Below, piece after piece: positions 37,694 to 46,934 of a stretch of DNA of 64,000 bases. Made by a program: the position numbers and the translations under genes. The DNA is from Tritrichomonas musculus (lineage: Eukaryota > Parabasalia > Tritrichomonadida > Tritrichomonadidae). The stretch spans positions 1,550,001 to 1,614,000 of the forward strand of contig JAPFFF010000011.1 of the NCBI GenBank assembly GCA_039105265.1, in the 5' to 3' direction. Numbering within the stretch: position 1 is the stretch's first letter; every line of letters begins with the position of its first letter. A model generated the notes under the pieces. The model was not told the DNA's origin and made no database searches. It saw only the letters and a list, made by a program, of their open reading frames with translations.

Positions 37694-38272
37694 ATGATAA
37701 TTCAGAAGTTAATTGGTCCCTTAAAATTTTCAGGTTTATCTCCAAGGCAAATGATCAAGAAGAGAACAAACGCAACTGGTGTTAACGCAAATATAGCATT
37801 GGAGCCAACAGCAGCATCGTCATCGACTTCAAATATAAATAATAATATTATTATAAATAAACGAGAAGATGGGAAGGAGGAGATAGTGATAACAAGAGAC
37901 GTGAATGCTCAAATAGAACCGGAAATCAATGAAACAGACGCAAAAAGTGTGATTTTAGAAACATATGCTCAAATACTTTTAAATCAGGATAAAGCGCTTT
38001 TAAGCAATTTAATCTTTAAGCATTCTATTATTGTCCCTAAAGAGTGCTTAGAAGAAATCATAAAAGCAATTCTCAAAGTCACAGAAGTCGAAGTACATCT
38101 TGATGAAGATATTGGTTGTTGTGCCGGAAAAGCAAACCCAATTCGAAGAATAGAAGCCATTAAAATACTCAAAGAGAACGGCGAAATCGTCACTGATTTC
38201 AAACAAGTTTATAATAAAGAATATAATGAATTATTAAATAACTATCATTTATGTTTAAAGTTTTGCGTTTAG
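37694..38272 (+). CDS. Conserved GC..C family protein, type B copy
   Basis: A 192-residue protein. The C-terminal half matches the family at 3140-3766 and 56590-57231: VEVHLDEDIGCCAGKANPIR with the acidic-GC..G block, then IKILKENG, YNKEYNELLNNY and the ending LCLKFCV (others end SLKLCV or SLKLVV). The N-terminal part is a different Asn/Ser/Ala-rich stretch and lacks the ARILSSE block. Its presence in both element types argues for a core, undescribed Polinton function. It converges with the beta-helix fragment with no gap. Confidence 0.6.
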   Translation: MIIQKLIGPLKFSGLSPRQMIKKRTNATGVNANIALEPTAASSSTSNINNNIIINKREDGKEEIVITRDVNAQIEPEINETDAKSVILETYAQILLNQDKALLSNLIFKHSIIVPKECLEEIIKAILKVTEVEVHLDEDIGCCAGKANPIRRIEAIKILKENGEIVTDFKQVYNKEYNELLNNYHLCLKFCV

Positions 38273-38917
38273 TTAGTTAAAAACCCAGTAAATAGCTCCT
38301 CCACCAGTTATATTAAATATTTGGCAATTGCTAACTAGAAGAATACAATTCTGAGAAAAAATAATTCCTCCAGGTTCGTAAGATTTAATATTCGAGAATT
38401 TGCAATGTTTCAATATAATGGCTTCAGATTGATTTTTTTTTACAATTCTTGGGACAGGGCAAAAAGGGTCAGGTGATATGGTTGGAGTTAATGAGGGAGT
38501 TTGTTTTGGAGGATCATACAGATAAAAAAGTCCATGAAGAGCAGAAGCACTTCTGCTTTGGATCATGAGAGTATCAGTAGTGATCGGCATTGATTGTGAA
38601 TCAAAGAAAACTTGCCATTTCTGACGAACATCTGATTTACAATTAATGTTTAATTGACTTAATTGTCCAAAATAAATGTCAATTGTATCAAAATTAGAGT
38701 CTTTCATTCCAATTATCCAAAATCGAGAACATGTAATTTGTTGTTCAAGAATTCCTCCTTGATAAAGAACGAAGAGATGATCCTTCAAGTCAGAAGTATC
38801 CATCGCCCAGTCTCCATAAACTTGAGTAAAATTCCAAGCAGGTATCCAATTAGCCTCTTCCGGGATTCCATCAGGTCTTTCAAATGATTCAATGAGTATC
38901 AATAAGATAGCGAACAT
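38273..38917 (-). CDS. Secreted beta-helix-like protein, probably captured from host
   Basis: A 214-residue protein with a short signal-peptide-like start (MFAILLILIESFERPDG) and a C-terminal half of beta-helix type: AIILKHCKFSNIKSYEPGGI, then CILLVSNCQIFNITGGGAIY. Such C-x-F-x-N and GG-x-I repeats are typical of large trichomonad surface proteins; only about two coils are present here and the frame ends right at the neighbouring gene. No usual Polinton protein looks like this, so capture of a host fragment is my best reading. Confidence 0.5.
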   Translation of the reverse strand: MFAILLILIESFERPDGIPEEANWIPAWNFTQVYGDWAMDTSDLKDHLFVLYQGGILEQQITCSRFWIIGMKDSNFDTIDIYFGQLSQLNINCKSDVRQKWQVFFDSQSMPITTDTLMIQSRSASALHGLFYLYDPPKQTPSLTPTISPDPFCPVPRIVKKNQSEAIILKHCKFSNIKSYEPGGIIFSQNCILLVSNCQIFNITGGGAIYWVFN

Positions 38918-38988
38918 TGAAAAAAATGAAAACGGTTATGTCAGATCACATAACATTCTCAAAAAAAAAGATTAATTTAATAAAAGTT

Positions 38989-40752
38989 TTATTTATTTAT
39001 TTGAAAGAACTGATATGCGTCTTCACGCAATTGATAAATTGCTGCCTTTGAGCCATCTTTGGTTTCACGGCAGTATTTGAGAACGCTGTTTCGAAAGGCT
39101 TGCATTGTTCCCACAGCATATCCATTTTCGGTGCACCAAGCTTTAAAGGATTCAAAGGCCTGCTTCTTTTGTATTCCATGGATAAATTGTGAAACATTCA
39201 GCTGAATGAATGCTGAGTATGGATTCTTCGAAAAGTTAATAATGTCTGTTTTCTCTCTTGTCAAAGGAATGATTGTCGGATCCCATTGGGAAAGATCAAT
39301 TCTTCTGAACCAAGATAACAGGATCGAAAAAAAATCAGGAGTGAAGGACCCATAAAGATTATTAAAATAGTCTTTATCTCCTCGTTTTTCTGCTGAAACT
39401 TCCATAACTATGTATCGTCTATCATCTTCTGCTATTTTGATTGGTGCAAAATTGTTCGAAAGGAAGATAAAGTTGGCAACATTTTGCTGAGTAAAGACGT
39501 CCTGATACTTCTTGTGAATGTCAATTGACTCTTCCGTGATCAATGTCTTTAAGGTGTCGTCATCATATTTCTTGTTGCCGATAAAACTCTTTACTTCATT
39601 ACACACAAGCAACATTTTATACATCAAACTTCCATTAAATTTGCCTGTGAGATAATCAAGTTTGGCATCAGGATTGGCATAACCACCAAAAAGTTTACAA
39701 ATAGTGTCAGTAAACGTGTTTTTCCCAGTACCCTGCATACCTGTTATGACGAGTGCTGTTTTGGTCTTTTTTCCAATATTTTGGATAATATACGATATCC
39801 AGGATATGACATAATTGAAAACATCTTTTCTTTTTTTGCATATGATGGCAAAAATATGAGAAAGGAATGGCTGAATAACTTCTTGTCTTATATTTTGTCC
39901 AAAGCATAAAGGATAATCAAATCCCTGGAAGAATTGAAACACATCCAATCGTCCGGTGTAGAATGCCATCTGCTCTATTGTCAAAAAGTTTGTATTTGTT
40001 CCTTCCTGCAAAACTTTATATGCTGTAATTGCTTTTGTCGTTTTGCCCAAAGTTATTGACTTTAGTTTTTGATTGAACTGTGCCATAGTAGTGAATGTCA
40101 GTTGTGCGTGATTGTACTTTGGGTCTCTCACTTTGAGGAGAAAAATTGATGGCACAACATCAATATGTTTAGCAACTCTGACAAGATCAGTCATGAATTC
40201 CCCGACTCTGATGCCAAACCCTGTGCTTTTCCTATAGTCTTTGTGTCTGATGCTAGTTAATGAAAAATGGGTATATGTTTCAATTTGAGCTGAGTCATTA
40301 ATGGTGTTATTAAAGTACGTCTCAAGCATGTAATTCCTCTGTCTTTGAGGTAAACAGTTTAAGAAATCGAATAACCATCTGTTCCCTTTGAGAGTTTGAT
40401 TATTTAGCCAATTTTCTTCGACAAATTCTTCACTATTTCCCTCTTTGAGACACCACCATCTTTTCATGATTTGCTTTTTGAAATCGGTCTTATATGGTGC
40501 AATAGATATTGAATTGAATACCTGACCAAAATTCTCTTCGTTTGGTTCCAACAATGAATAAAGGGCCAATAAATCATCACCGTCAAGTTTAATTGGGTTA
40601 TTGTTGACACAAAGATCATTATCATTAAAATCTGGGTGGTAATGTGGCAGGACATTTTGAATTATTATTTGGTCTTCATCGTTACTATCATCCAAATAAG
40701 GATCTTCTTCAGTCATTTGTTCTTCTTCAGTCATTTGTTCTTCTTCAGTCAT
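38989..40752 (-). CDS. Superfamily 3 helicase (D5/DUF5906-like)
   Basis: A 587-residue protein. The helicase core has Walker A GMQGTGKN (338-345), a FNGSLMYK block, Walker B LLVCNE (381-386), the LKTLITEESIDIHKKY segment and motif C FIFLSNN (428-434), the order of SF3 helicases of the D5/phage type. The C-terminal domain (WCTENGYAVGTMQAFRNSVL) looks like a winged helix. The N-terminus has three MTEEEQ-like repeats from an 18-bp tandem repeat (40699-40752), so the true start among three ATGs is uncertain. It would unwind the element during replication beside its PolB. Confidence 0.8.
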   Translation of the reverse strand: MTEEEQMTEEEQMTEEDPYLDDSNDEDQIIIQNVLPHYHPDFNDNDLCVNNNPIKLDGDDLLALYSLLEPNEENFGQVFNSISIAPYKTDFKKQIMKRWWCLKEGNSEEFVEENWLNNQTLKGNRWLFDFLNCLPQRQRNYMLETYFNNTINDSAQIETYTHFSLTSIRHKDYRKSTGFGIRVGEFMTDLVRVAKHIDVVPSIFLLKVRDPKYNHAQLTFTTMAQFNQKLKSITLGKTTKAITAYKVLQEGTNTNFLTIEQMAFYTGRLDVFQFFQGFDYPLCFGQNIRQEVIQPFLSHIFAIICKKRKDVFNYVISWISYIIQNIGKKTKTALVITGMQGTGKNTFTDTICKLFGGYANPDAKLDYLTGKFNGSLMYKMLLVCNEVKSFIGNKKYDDDTLKTLITEESIDIHKKYQDVFTQQNVANFIFLSNNFAPIKIAEDDRRYIVMEVSAEKRGDKDYFNNLYGSFTPDFFSILLSWFRRIDLSQWDPTIIPLTREKTDIINFSKNPYSAFIQLNVSQFIHGIQKKQAFESFKAWCTENGYAVGTMQAFRNSVLKYCRETKDGSKAAIYQLREDAYQFFQINK

Positions 40753-40801
40753 TTCAGAAATGTGAAGAGCTTTTTTGTTTTTTATTTTTTCTCAAAAATA
40801 A

Positions 40802-41032
40802 ATGTCCGGACGATTAGATCTTTCAGAATTTAATGAAACAAATGTTATCAAAAAGCTCACCAAATCAGAAAGTATACAAAATTTGAAAAGAGGACGAAAA
40901 CTAAAATACGCTACTGAAGAAGAAAGACATGAAGCTAGAAAACAACAACAAAAAGCATATAGAGAAAGGAAAAAAAGAGAATTAGAAGAATTAAGAGAAA
41001 AAGTAAATATGATAACGAATCAGCCCAATTGA
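40802..41032 (+). CDS. Small basic-helix protein, possibly DNA-binding
   Basis: A 76-residue protein with an RGRK motif followed by a very basic helix (EEERHEARKQQQKAYRERKK) running into a short heptad-like stretch (LEELREKVNMI). This looks like a mini bZIP basic region. It diverges from the helicase gene across 49 bp and lies next to the tandem array at 41074, so binding there is an attractive but untested idea. The start follows TCTCAAAAATAAATG. Confidence 0.5.
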   Translation: MSGRLDLSEFNETNVIKKLTKSESIQNLKRGRKLKYATEEERHEARKQQQKAYRERKKRELEELREKVNMITNQPN

Positions 41033-41073
41033 ATACCTAATTGGCTTGTATTTTATTTTTGTTTTTCAATAAT

Positions 41074-41446
41074 TATTCAATGATTCATGCGTCCAATAAA
41101 ATTCAATGATTCATGCGTCCAATAAAATTCAATGATTCATGCATGCGTCCAATAAAAAAACATTCAATAATTCATGCGGCCATGACCTCATGAAGTATTC
41201 AATTTTCTTGCGGACAAAAAAAATTCAATGATTCATGCGGACAAAAAAAATTCAATGATTCAAAAATTCAATGATTCATGTCCAATAAAATTCAATGATT
41301 CATGCGGACAAAAAAAATTCAATGATTCATGCGTCCAATAAAATTCAATGATTCATGCGTCCAATAAAATTCAATGATTCATGCGTCCAAAAAAATTCAA
41401 TGATTCATGCGGACAAAAAAAAATTCAATGATTCATGCAGTAATGT
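41074..41446. repeat. Tandem array of 25-27 bp units, two interleaved forms
   Basis: About 14 units with the common core ATTCAATGATTCATG, followed either by CGTCCAATAAA or by CGGACAAAAAAA. The two forms differ in GTCC versus GGAC, which are reverse complements. One irregular unit at 41162-41195 carries CATGACCTCATG. There is no gene in it. It may be a replication or transcription control array of element IV. Confidence 0.8.
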
Positions 41447-41866
41447 TTAGTAAAAAATTTTTGTGTATATTGTTAATCTTTTATTTTTTATTCTAATACG
41501 CTTATTAGAAAACATTGTTCTTATTTCAAGTATATGTGCAAGTCCTTTTTTGGTATAATTTGTGCCAAAATAACTATTATATAAATCTCTGAGTTCATTT
41601 GCATAATAATTATCTTTTCTGAGAGATTTATAAAATGTCAAGAATTTGGGATTTATATGGAGGCTATCTGATATTTTGGCTTTTGGACTTAATTCGAAAC
41701 TAGGAATTTTATCTTCTTGAGAAGATATATGTAATGACCGTGAGATATCTTTCCCCAATTTTTCTATTTGATTATCAGGATGCCAGAGCTCTTTGTCTTC
41801 TTCTGTTAACTCATAATGAACTAAAGAATCAAGAAAATCAGTTTCGTCTTCAAAGTATTCAGACAT
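41447..41866 (-). CDS. Unknown 139-aa protein with possible DNA-binding C-terminus
   Basis: Starts MSEYFEDETDFLDSLVHYEL at 41866 (ACTTTTTATG). There is an acidic N-terminal half, then a helical C-terminus with basic end: LRDLYNSYFGTNYTKKGLAH then MFSNKRIRIKNKRLTIY, which looks like a small helix-turn-helix or winged domain. It borders the tandem array. No family recognised. Confidence 0.4.
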   Translation of the reverse strand: MSEYFEDETDFLDSLVHYELTEEDKELWHPDNQIEKLGKDISRSLHISSQEDKIPSFELSPKAKISDSLHINPKFLTFYKSLRKDNYYANELRDLYNSYFGTNYTKKGLAHILEIRTMFSNKRIRIKNKRLTIYTKIFY

Positions 41867-42232
41867 AAAAAGTGTGAACTTTTTCAAAAGAATTTTCAAA
41901 ATCTATAGGAAAAACATTTTTTAGAATAAAAATAACTATTTTATAAATATGTATATTTAATGTAGATATTAAATAATAGTTTAGATTTAAAAAATAAAAT
42001 ACTTTGGAATAAAATTTACATTCTCTCAATTTATTGAAATATTTTTAATAATTTGTTTTTTAATAATAATCATAAAAATAATATATATACTTAATATAGA
42101 TAATTAATAATTAATCGTTAGATTAAAATAAAATGTTTATTATAAAAATGATCGGACATTCAATTTTGTGAGAAACGATAATTGAGAGAATAAATTATTC
42201 TTAAAAACCGCCATTGCTGACCATTTTTTTTA
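41867..42232. other. AT-rich intergenic gap
   Basis: 366 bp of very AT-rich DNA between two divergent genes, with runs such as AATAATATATATAC and no open frame or repeat that I can support. It must hold both promoters. Confidence 0.4.
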
Positions 42233-43477
42233 ATGTTCTTCAACAACAACAACAACAACAATCTAAACTCAAAACAAAGACGAATCATCAAACGTCAAAT
42301 CCAAAGAATGCCAATGCTTAATGACATGCAAATGACAAATCAGAATCAATTACTGCAACTCTTGCTGAACAAGCAAGACTCGAATCAATTACTGCAACTC
42401 TTGCTGAACAAGCAAGACTCGAATCAATTACTGCAACTCTTGCTGAACAAGCAAGACTCGAATCAGCAGCCAGACGCAAATCAATTACTGCAACTCTTGC
42501 TGAACAAGCAAGACTCGAATCAGCAGCCAGACGCAAATCAATTGTTGCAACTCTTGCTGAACAAGCAAGACTCGAATCAATTACTGCAACTCTTGCTGAA
42601 CAAGCAAGACTCGAATCAATTGTTGCAACTCTTGCTGAACAAGCAAGACCAGAATCTGTCGCAAAACTTGCTGAATAAGCAAGACCAGAATCTGTCGCAA
42701 AACTTGCTGAACAAGCAAGACTCGAATCAATTACTGCAAAACTTGCTGAACAAGCAACAAGAGGAGGAAGAAGAACCTCATTTGCAAATAGAACCTGGCC
42801 ATGTCATAAATTTTTTGCCAGCTGAACCAGAGGAAGAGACAAAAAGCTGGGAAAGATTAATGGACATAATTCTCCAATCCGATCAGCAGCCAAATCCACT
42901 CACAAAGTTGGATTGGAGAATTCGTCAAATAATGACCAAATATGTGGACAAAAAGCTGGAAAAGCAAAAAGCAGATTATGAGACCAAGATCAAGAACCTA
43001 GAGGAACAAATTACAAAACTAAAGATACCACCACCACCTCCACCTCCACCAGCACCAGCACCAGCACCGGAAATAGATTATGCATCTGTTTCAAAAAGAG
43101 TATGCAAAGAACCAGCTTTCTTAGATGAATTGGTGAGAGTGGTAAACAATGCCTGGGATAAGAGAGAAAAGGTTGATCCAACTGGAATTGCTAAAACTCT
43201 AGAAAAAAAGATCAGTAGATCAGAAGAAGCAAGACGTTTAATATTCGTCCATGAAGAATTCAAAAATAAATACAGCAAAGATTATAATAGTTCCAAGCTC
43301 CAACAAGATCTTTATAATGACTTTACTTCCTCAATAAAAAAGCTCGTTAATGATCCTCGAGAATACCAATATTTACTATCACTTCAGGATAATGCTCCAG
43401 ATGTGAATCTTAAAAACTTACCCACAATTACAGCATGGTGGGTTGAACATTATTTAAAGACACTTTTAATTGCATAA
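42233..43477 (+). CDS. Repeat-rich coiled protein (414 aa)
   Basis: Starts with a poly-Asn run, then seven near-perfect 13-residue repeats NQLLQLLLNKQDS (two joined by NQQPDA spacers) and shorter NLSQNLLNKQDQ variants; the 39-bp DNA unit is nearly identical, so the array is recent. Next come an acidic stretch, a coil (YETKIKNLEEQITKLKI), a Pro/Ala run and a helical C-terminal domain (SVSKRVCKEPAFLDELVRVV). It precedes the polymerase gene and its frame ends 101 bp before the chosen PolB start. It could be a terminal-protein-like or structural factor, but I see no identifying motif. Confidence 0.55.
   Translation: MFFNNNNNNNLNSKQRRIIKRQIQRMPMLNDMQMTNQNQLLQLLLNKQDSNQLLQLLLNKQDSNQLLQLLLNKQDSNQQPDANQLLQLLLNKQDSNQQPDANQLLQLLLNKQDSNQLLQLLLNKQDSNQLLQLLLNKQDQNLSQNLLNKQDQNLSQNLLNKQDSNQLLQNLLNKQQEEEEEPHLQIEPGHVINFLPAEPEEETKSWERLMDIILQSDQQPNPLTKLDWRIRQIMTKYVDKKLEKQKADYETKIKNLEEQITKLKIPPPPPPPPAPAPAPEIDYASVSKRVCKEPAFLDELVRVVNNAWDKREKVDPTGIAKTLEKKISRSEEARRLIFVHEEFKNKYSKDYNSSKLQQDLYNDFTSSIKKLVNDPREYQYLLSLQDNAPDVNLKNLPTITAWWVEHYLKTLLIA
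42342..42760. repeat. Coding minisatellite, 39-bp unit
   Basis: Seven copies of the 39-bp unit (AATCAATTACTGCAACTCTT and on), with 18-bp CAGCAGCCAGAC spacers in two places and diverged copies at the right. It encodes the NQLLQLLLNKQDS repeats. The uniform unit suggests recent expansion. Confidence 0.75.
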
Positions 43478-43577
43478 GGTCATTAATAAACAATTCTTCT
43501 CTTATTTTTCTTTTATTTTTTCTTTTTATATTTCTACGGTTTTTAGGTTAATAAAGGTCAATTTAATCACACTTAAA

Positions 43578-46500
43578 ATGGACTTCAACAAACTTTCAAG
43601 AGAAGAATTGATAAAACTTGTTCAAACACAGCAAAATCAAATACAGAGATTACAGAGAAGTGGCTTGTCGGGGAAAAAGATGAAAACCAATATATCAAAG
43701 GCAAATGTAGATAATGACATAATGAACTTGTCTATAGACTTTTATGAAGACTCAAAGACACAAGCAAGACAAGCATACGAAAAAAGAGTACAAGAAGTGG
43801 ATGATCAAGAGTTATTTCAAAGAGAACTCAAAAGACTCATGTTTATGGCTGCAAAAGAGTTCTCCTTTGACGTCGATATTGGAGACAGTGAGTGCAAGAG
43901 ACTCGCATTTACAGAGATGCTTCGACACTGCTATAAGATTCGAAATAAATCAAAAGTTGTCGTCAAAGCATACACACTTGATGGACACGCAAAATGGTTC
44001 ACTCTCAGCGACAAACATGACATAGAGAGCACAATAGGTCACATATCAGGCGAATTAGACTTGTCAGAAGAGAAATCAGATACAAACCCAACAGTAAACT
44101 TTGAATTCATTCCAGTGAAATATGATGTACTTTTTCTGAGAAAACAACTAGACGATAAAGGAATTAAGTTCGATGTTATTAAAGAAGATGAAGATGACCA
44201 TGCTTTATATCATGAAGAAGTCGAAATCGATCCAGATTATAGATCAACACCAGAAGGCTCATTCTTTCCTTTTATTAATTTATCTAATTTAGATCTCAGT
44301 GAATTCCAAATATTCTCAAAGATAGATAAGAAAAATTATAAAGACAATTGTTTTGTCTATGCCTTGATTCAGTCAGGAGTGTTCAATGATGAAGAAATAA
44401 ATCACTTGCGATATTATGTTCAAACAAAATCGATACCAAATAACAAAATCAAAGAGATATCAGAAAAATTCAAATGCAGTTTTGTCGTGAAAAGAATCGA
44501 CGAAAGGTTTGATATTAAACATCAAATGCAGATCAAAATAGACACAAGAAAGAAAGGTTATGATCGAACAGTAGAGTTGCTTCTTTATAAAGATCACTAC
44601 ATGATATATAGGCCAATCAAATGCACCATCTATTATCTTGAACATGCAAAAGAAATAGACGAAAAGTTCAAAGATGATAAAAACCGCTTCATGATCAAAG
44701 GCATCAAAGGCGAAAAGATTTTTTATTCAGAAAATGGCACTCTTCCAATGATGATATTCAGAAAAATGTTTGAGCTCAATATGTTCAGAGAGATAAGAAG
44801 CTGCGAATTATCCATATTGAATACAACCGAATATGATGGATTGAATGATTACATTGATCTTGATTATAATGAAGAATTATGCACAAAAATAATAGACTCG
44901 AATAAAGATAAGAAGAAAGAGAAAGATTGGTCTAGAGTATATTATTCAGATTTTGAAACAGACACTACTGTATCTCCTCATCGTCCTTATTTGAATTGCA
45001 CAGTGTATCGTGAAGGCCAAAATATTCACAAAATAAGTTTTGAAGGTGAAAACATTGATCGTCAGCTTCTCAATTATCTATACAATAATTCACTAACTTA
45101 TTTTCATAATTTAAAGTACGATGGTTGCTTTTTCATCAATACTCCTGGATGGAAAACACAAATAACTGAAAGAACAGGCACAGTTTTGCAAGTCATTATG
45201 CTCAAGTATGCTTCAAATGGTAAATTAGTGAAAAAGCTTACGTTTCGCAATTCCTATTCAATTATTCCATCGGCTCTCAGGAATTTTGCATCTATGTTTA
45301 ATTTAGATGTGCATAAAGAGGTTATGGCATACAAAATATACACTGAAGAAAACATTCAAAAAGCTGTTCTGCCAATCAATGAATTCTATGAGCAGTATAG
45401 AAAAGAGAACGATGGCAAAGATGAAAGCAAACAAATCCTAGAAAATGCCAAAATAAGTGAAGCATACAATGAAAAAAATGATTCAATTAATATTATGAAA
45501 TATGCCAAGTTCTATTGTTTTAAGGATTGTATCGTTCTTATGAAAGGGCTTGAAAAATTTGATAAAGATTTGAAAGAAGTATTCAAACAAACAGGTACAG
45601 AAATGTTAGGCGTTAATAACTTTATTTCAATCTCATCTATCGGTTATCATTTCGCCAATAAATATGGATGTTTTGACGGTTGTTATCAATTAAGTGGCAA
45701 ACCGCAAAACTTTATTCAAAGATGTGTAAGCGGAGGAAGAACAATGACAGCATCAAATCAAAAGCAATATATAGAAGGAAGAATACAAGATTTTGATGCA
45801 GTTAGCCTTTATCCTTCAGCTATGTATGTAATGGATGGTGTTGCTAAAGGAAAACCGAAAATTTTGCCTCAAAATATAGACCATGATCAATTGATGAAAT
45901 TTGACACTTTTTTTATTGAAATCAATATTAATGAAATCAAGTGCAAATCCGATAAGCCATATAAATTCGGGCAAGTCTTTAGACGAAATGATAAGGGCTC
46001 AAAAATATTTGACAATAACCCTGTTAGCAATTTTTATATTGACAAGATTGCACTAATGGATTTAATAGAGTTCTATGATATCAAATACGAAATCATTCGT
46101 GGTTACTATTTTGATGAAGGATTTAATAAGAAGATAAATGAGTTCATTCTTGGATTATTTAATTTAAGACTCAAATATAAGAAAGAGAAGAATCCACTGC
46201 AGTCAACGATCAAATTGCTATTGAATTCAATCTATGGCAAATCAATATTGAAAGCGATGAAAACCGAAACAAAAAGTGTACCCAGAGATGAGCTAATGAA
46301 ATACATTTGGCGCAATTATAACTTTATCACAGAAATCTATGATGAACCGACAATTGATAGATGCTATGTGAAAAAGTTGAAGCCGATCAATGATCATTTC
46401 AATCTCCCACAATTTGGTGCTAGCGTTCTTTCATGGTCAAAACATTTGATGAATCGTGTTATGGCTAGTGCAGAACAAAATGGGATTGAAATATTCTATC

Positions 46501-46934
46501 AAGATACCGATAGCATGCACCTAAATGAAGATGATGTGAAAAAAGTGGCAGAGATCTTTAAGGAGAAATATAATGCTGAATTAATAGGTGAAAACATGTG
46601 TCAATTTCATAATGATTTTGACGGTTTTGAGGGTGCAGTAGGCCAAATACATTCACGAAAACTGATCGCATTAGGCAAGAAAAGTTATTTAGATATCTTA
46701 GTCGATGAAGAAGGAAAAGAAGGATATCATATAAGACTCAAGGGCATTCCTCATCAAGTGATCATTAATAAATGTAAACGAATGGGCATCACAATTGAAG
46801 AACTCTATGAAAAATTGTATGCTGGGGCCAAAATGGAGTTCAATTTATTAGATGGCACAAATGCATTCAGAAAAACTCAAACTTTTCAGCAGACTAATAT
46901 CAAAAAGTTTAGCAGGACCCTTAAATTCATTTAG
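43578..46934 (+). CDS. Protein-primed family B DNA polymerase (element IV)
   Basis: A 1118-residue PolB from the ATG at 43578 (ATCACACTTAAAATG). Exonuclease motifs are YYSDFETDTTVS (Asp about 458), TYFHNLKYDGCFF (about 509) and FYCFKDCIVLMKGL. Motif A is FDAVSLYPSAM (Asp about 740), with the TPR-type inserts after it; motif B is KLLLNSIYGKSI (about 883) and motif C YQDTDSM (about 976). The N-terminus has a coil (ELIKLVQTQQNQIQRL) and an OTU-like DNCFVYAL...KDHYMIYRP pair (Cys about 258, His about 340), also present in the PolB of element II. Looks whole. Confidence 0.9.
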   Translation: MDFNKLSREELIKLVQTQQNQIQRLQRSGLSGKKMKTNISKANVDNDIMNLSIDFYEDSKTQARQAYEKRVQEVDDQELFQRELKRLMFMAAKEFSFDVDIGDSECKRLAFTEMLRHCYKIRNKSKVVVKAYTLDGHAKWFTLSDKHDIESTIGHISGELDLSEEKSDTNPTVNFEFIPVKYDVLFLRKQLDDKGIKFDVIKEDEDDHALYHEEVEIDPDYRSTPEGSFFPFINLSNLDLSEFQIFSKIDKKNYKDNCFVYALIQSGVFNDEEINHLRYYVQTKSIPNNKIKEISEKFKCSFVVKRIDERFDIKHQMQIKIDTRKKGYDRTVELLLYKDHYMIYRPIKCTIYYLEHAKEIDEKFKDDKNRFMIKGIKGEKIFYSENGTLPMMIFRKMFELNMFREIRSCELSILNTTEYDGLNDYIDLDYNEELCTKIIDSNKDKKKEKDWSRVYYSDFETDTTVSPHRPYLNCTVYREGQNIHKISFEGENIDRQLLNYLYNNSLTYFHNLKYDGCFFINTPGWKTQITERTGTVLQVIMLKYASNGKLVKKLTFRNSYSIIPSALRNFASMFNLDVHKEVMAYKIYTEENIQKAVLPINEFYEQYRKENDGKDESKQILENAKISEAYNEKNDSINIMKYAKFYCFKDCIVLMKGLEKFDKDLKEVFKQTGTEMLGVNNFISISSIGYHFANKYGCFDGCYQLSGKPQNFIQRCVSGGRTMTASNQKQYIEGRIQDFDAVSLYPSAMYVMDGVAKGKPKILPQNIDHDQLMKFDTFFIEININEIKCKSDKPYKFGQVFRRNDKGSKIFDNNPVSNFYIDKIALMDLIEFYDIKYEIIRGYYFDEGFNKKINEFILGLFNLRLKYKKEKNPLQSTIKLLLNSIYGKSILKAMKTETKSVPRDELMKYIWRNYNFITEIYDEPTIDRCYVKKLKPINDHFNLPQFGASVLSWSKHLMNRVMASAEQNGIEIFYQDTDSMHLNEDDVKKVAEIFKEKYNAELIGENMCQFHNDFDGFEGAVGQIHSRKLIALGKKSYLDILVDEEGKEGYHIRLKGIPHQVIINKCKRMGITIEELYEKLYAGAKMEFNLLDGTNAFRKTQTFQQTNIKKFSRTLKFI

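Noticed and set aside
41074-41446. Regular repeats that might suggest a CRISPR array
   Set aside because: Units are contiguous without unique spacers, vary between two forms, and lie inside a eukaryotic Polinton with no cas genes.
42318-42536. Minus-strand frame with Ser/Ala/Cys repeats
   Set aside because: It is the antisense of the 39-bp coding repeat; the plus-strand protein has coherent domains on both sides.
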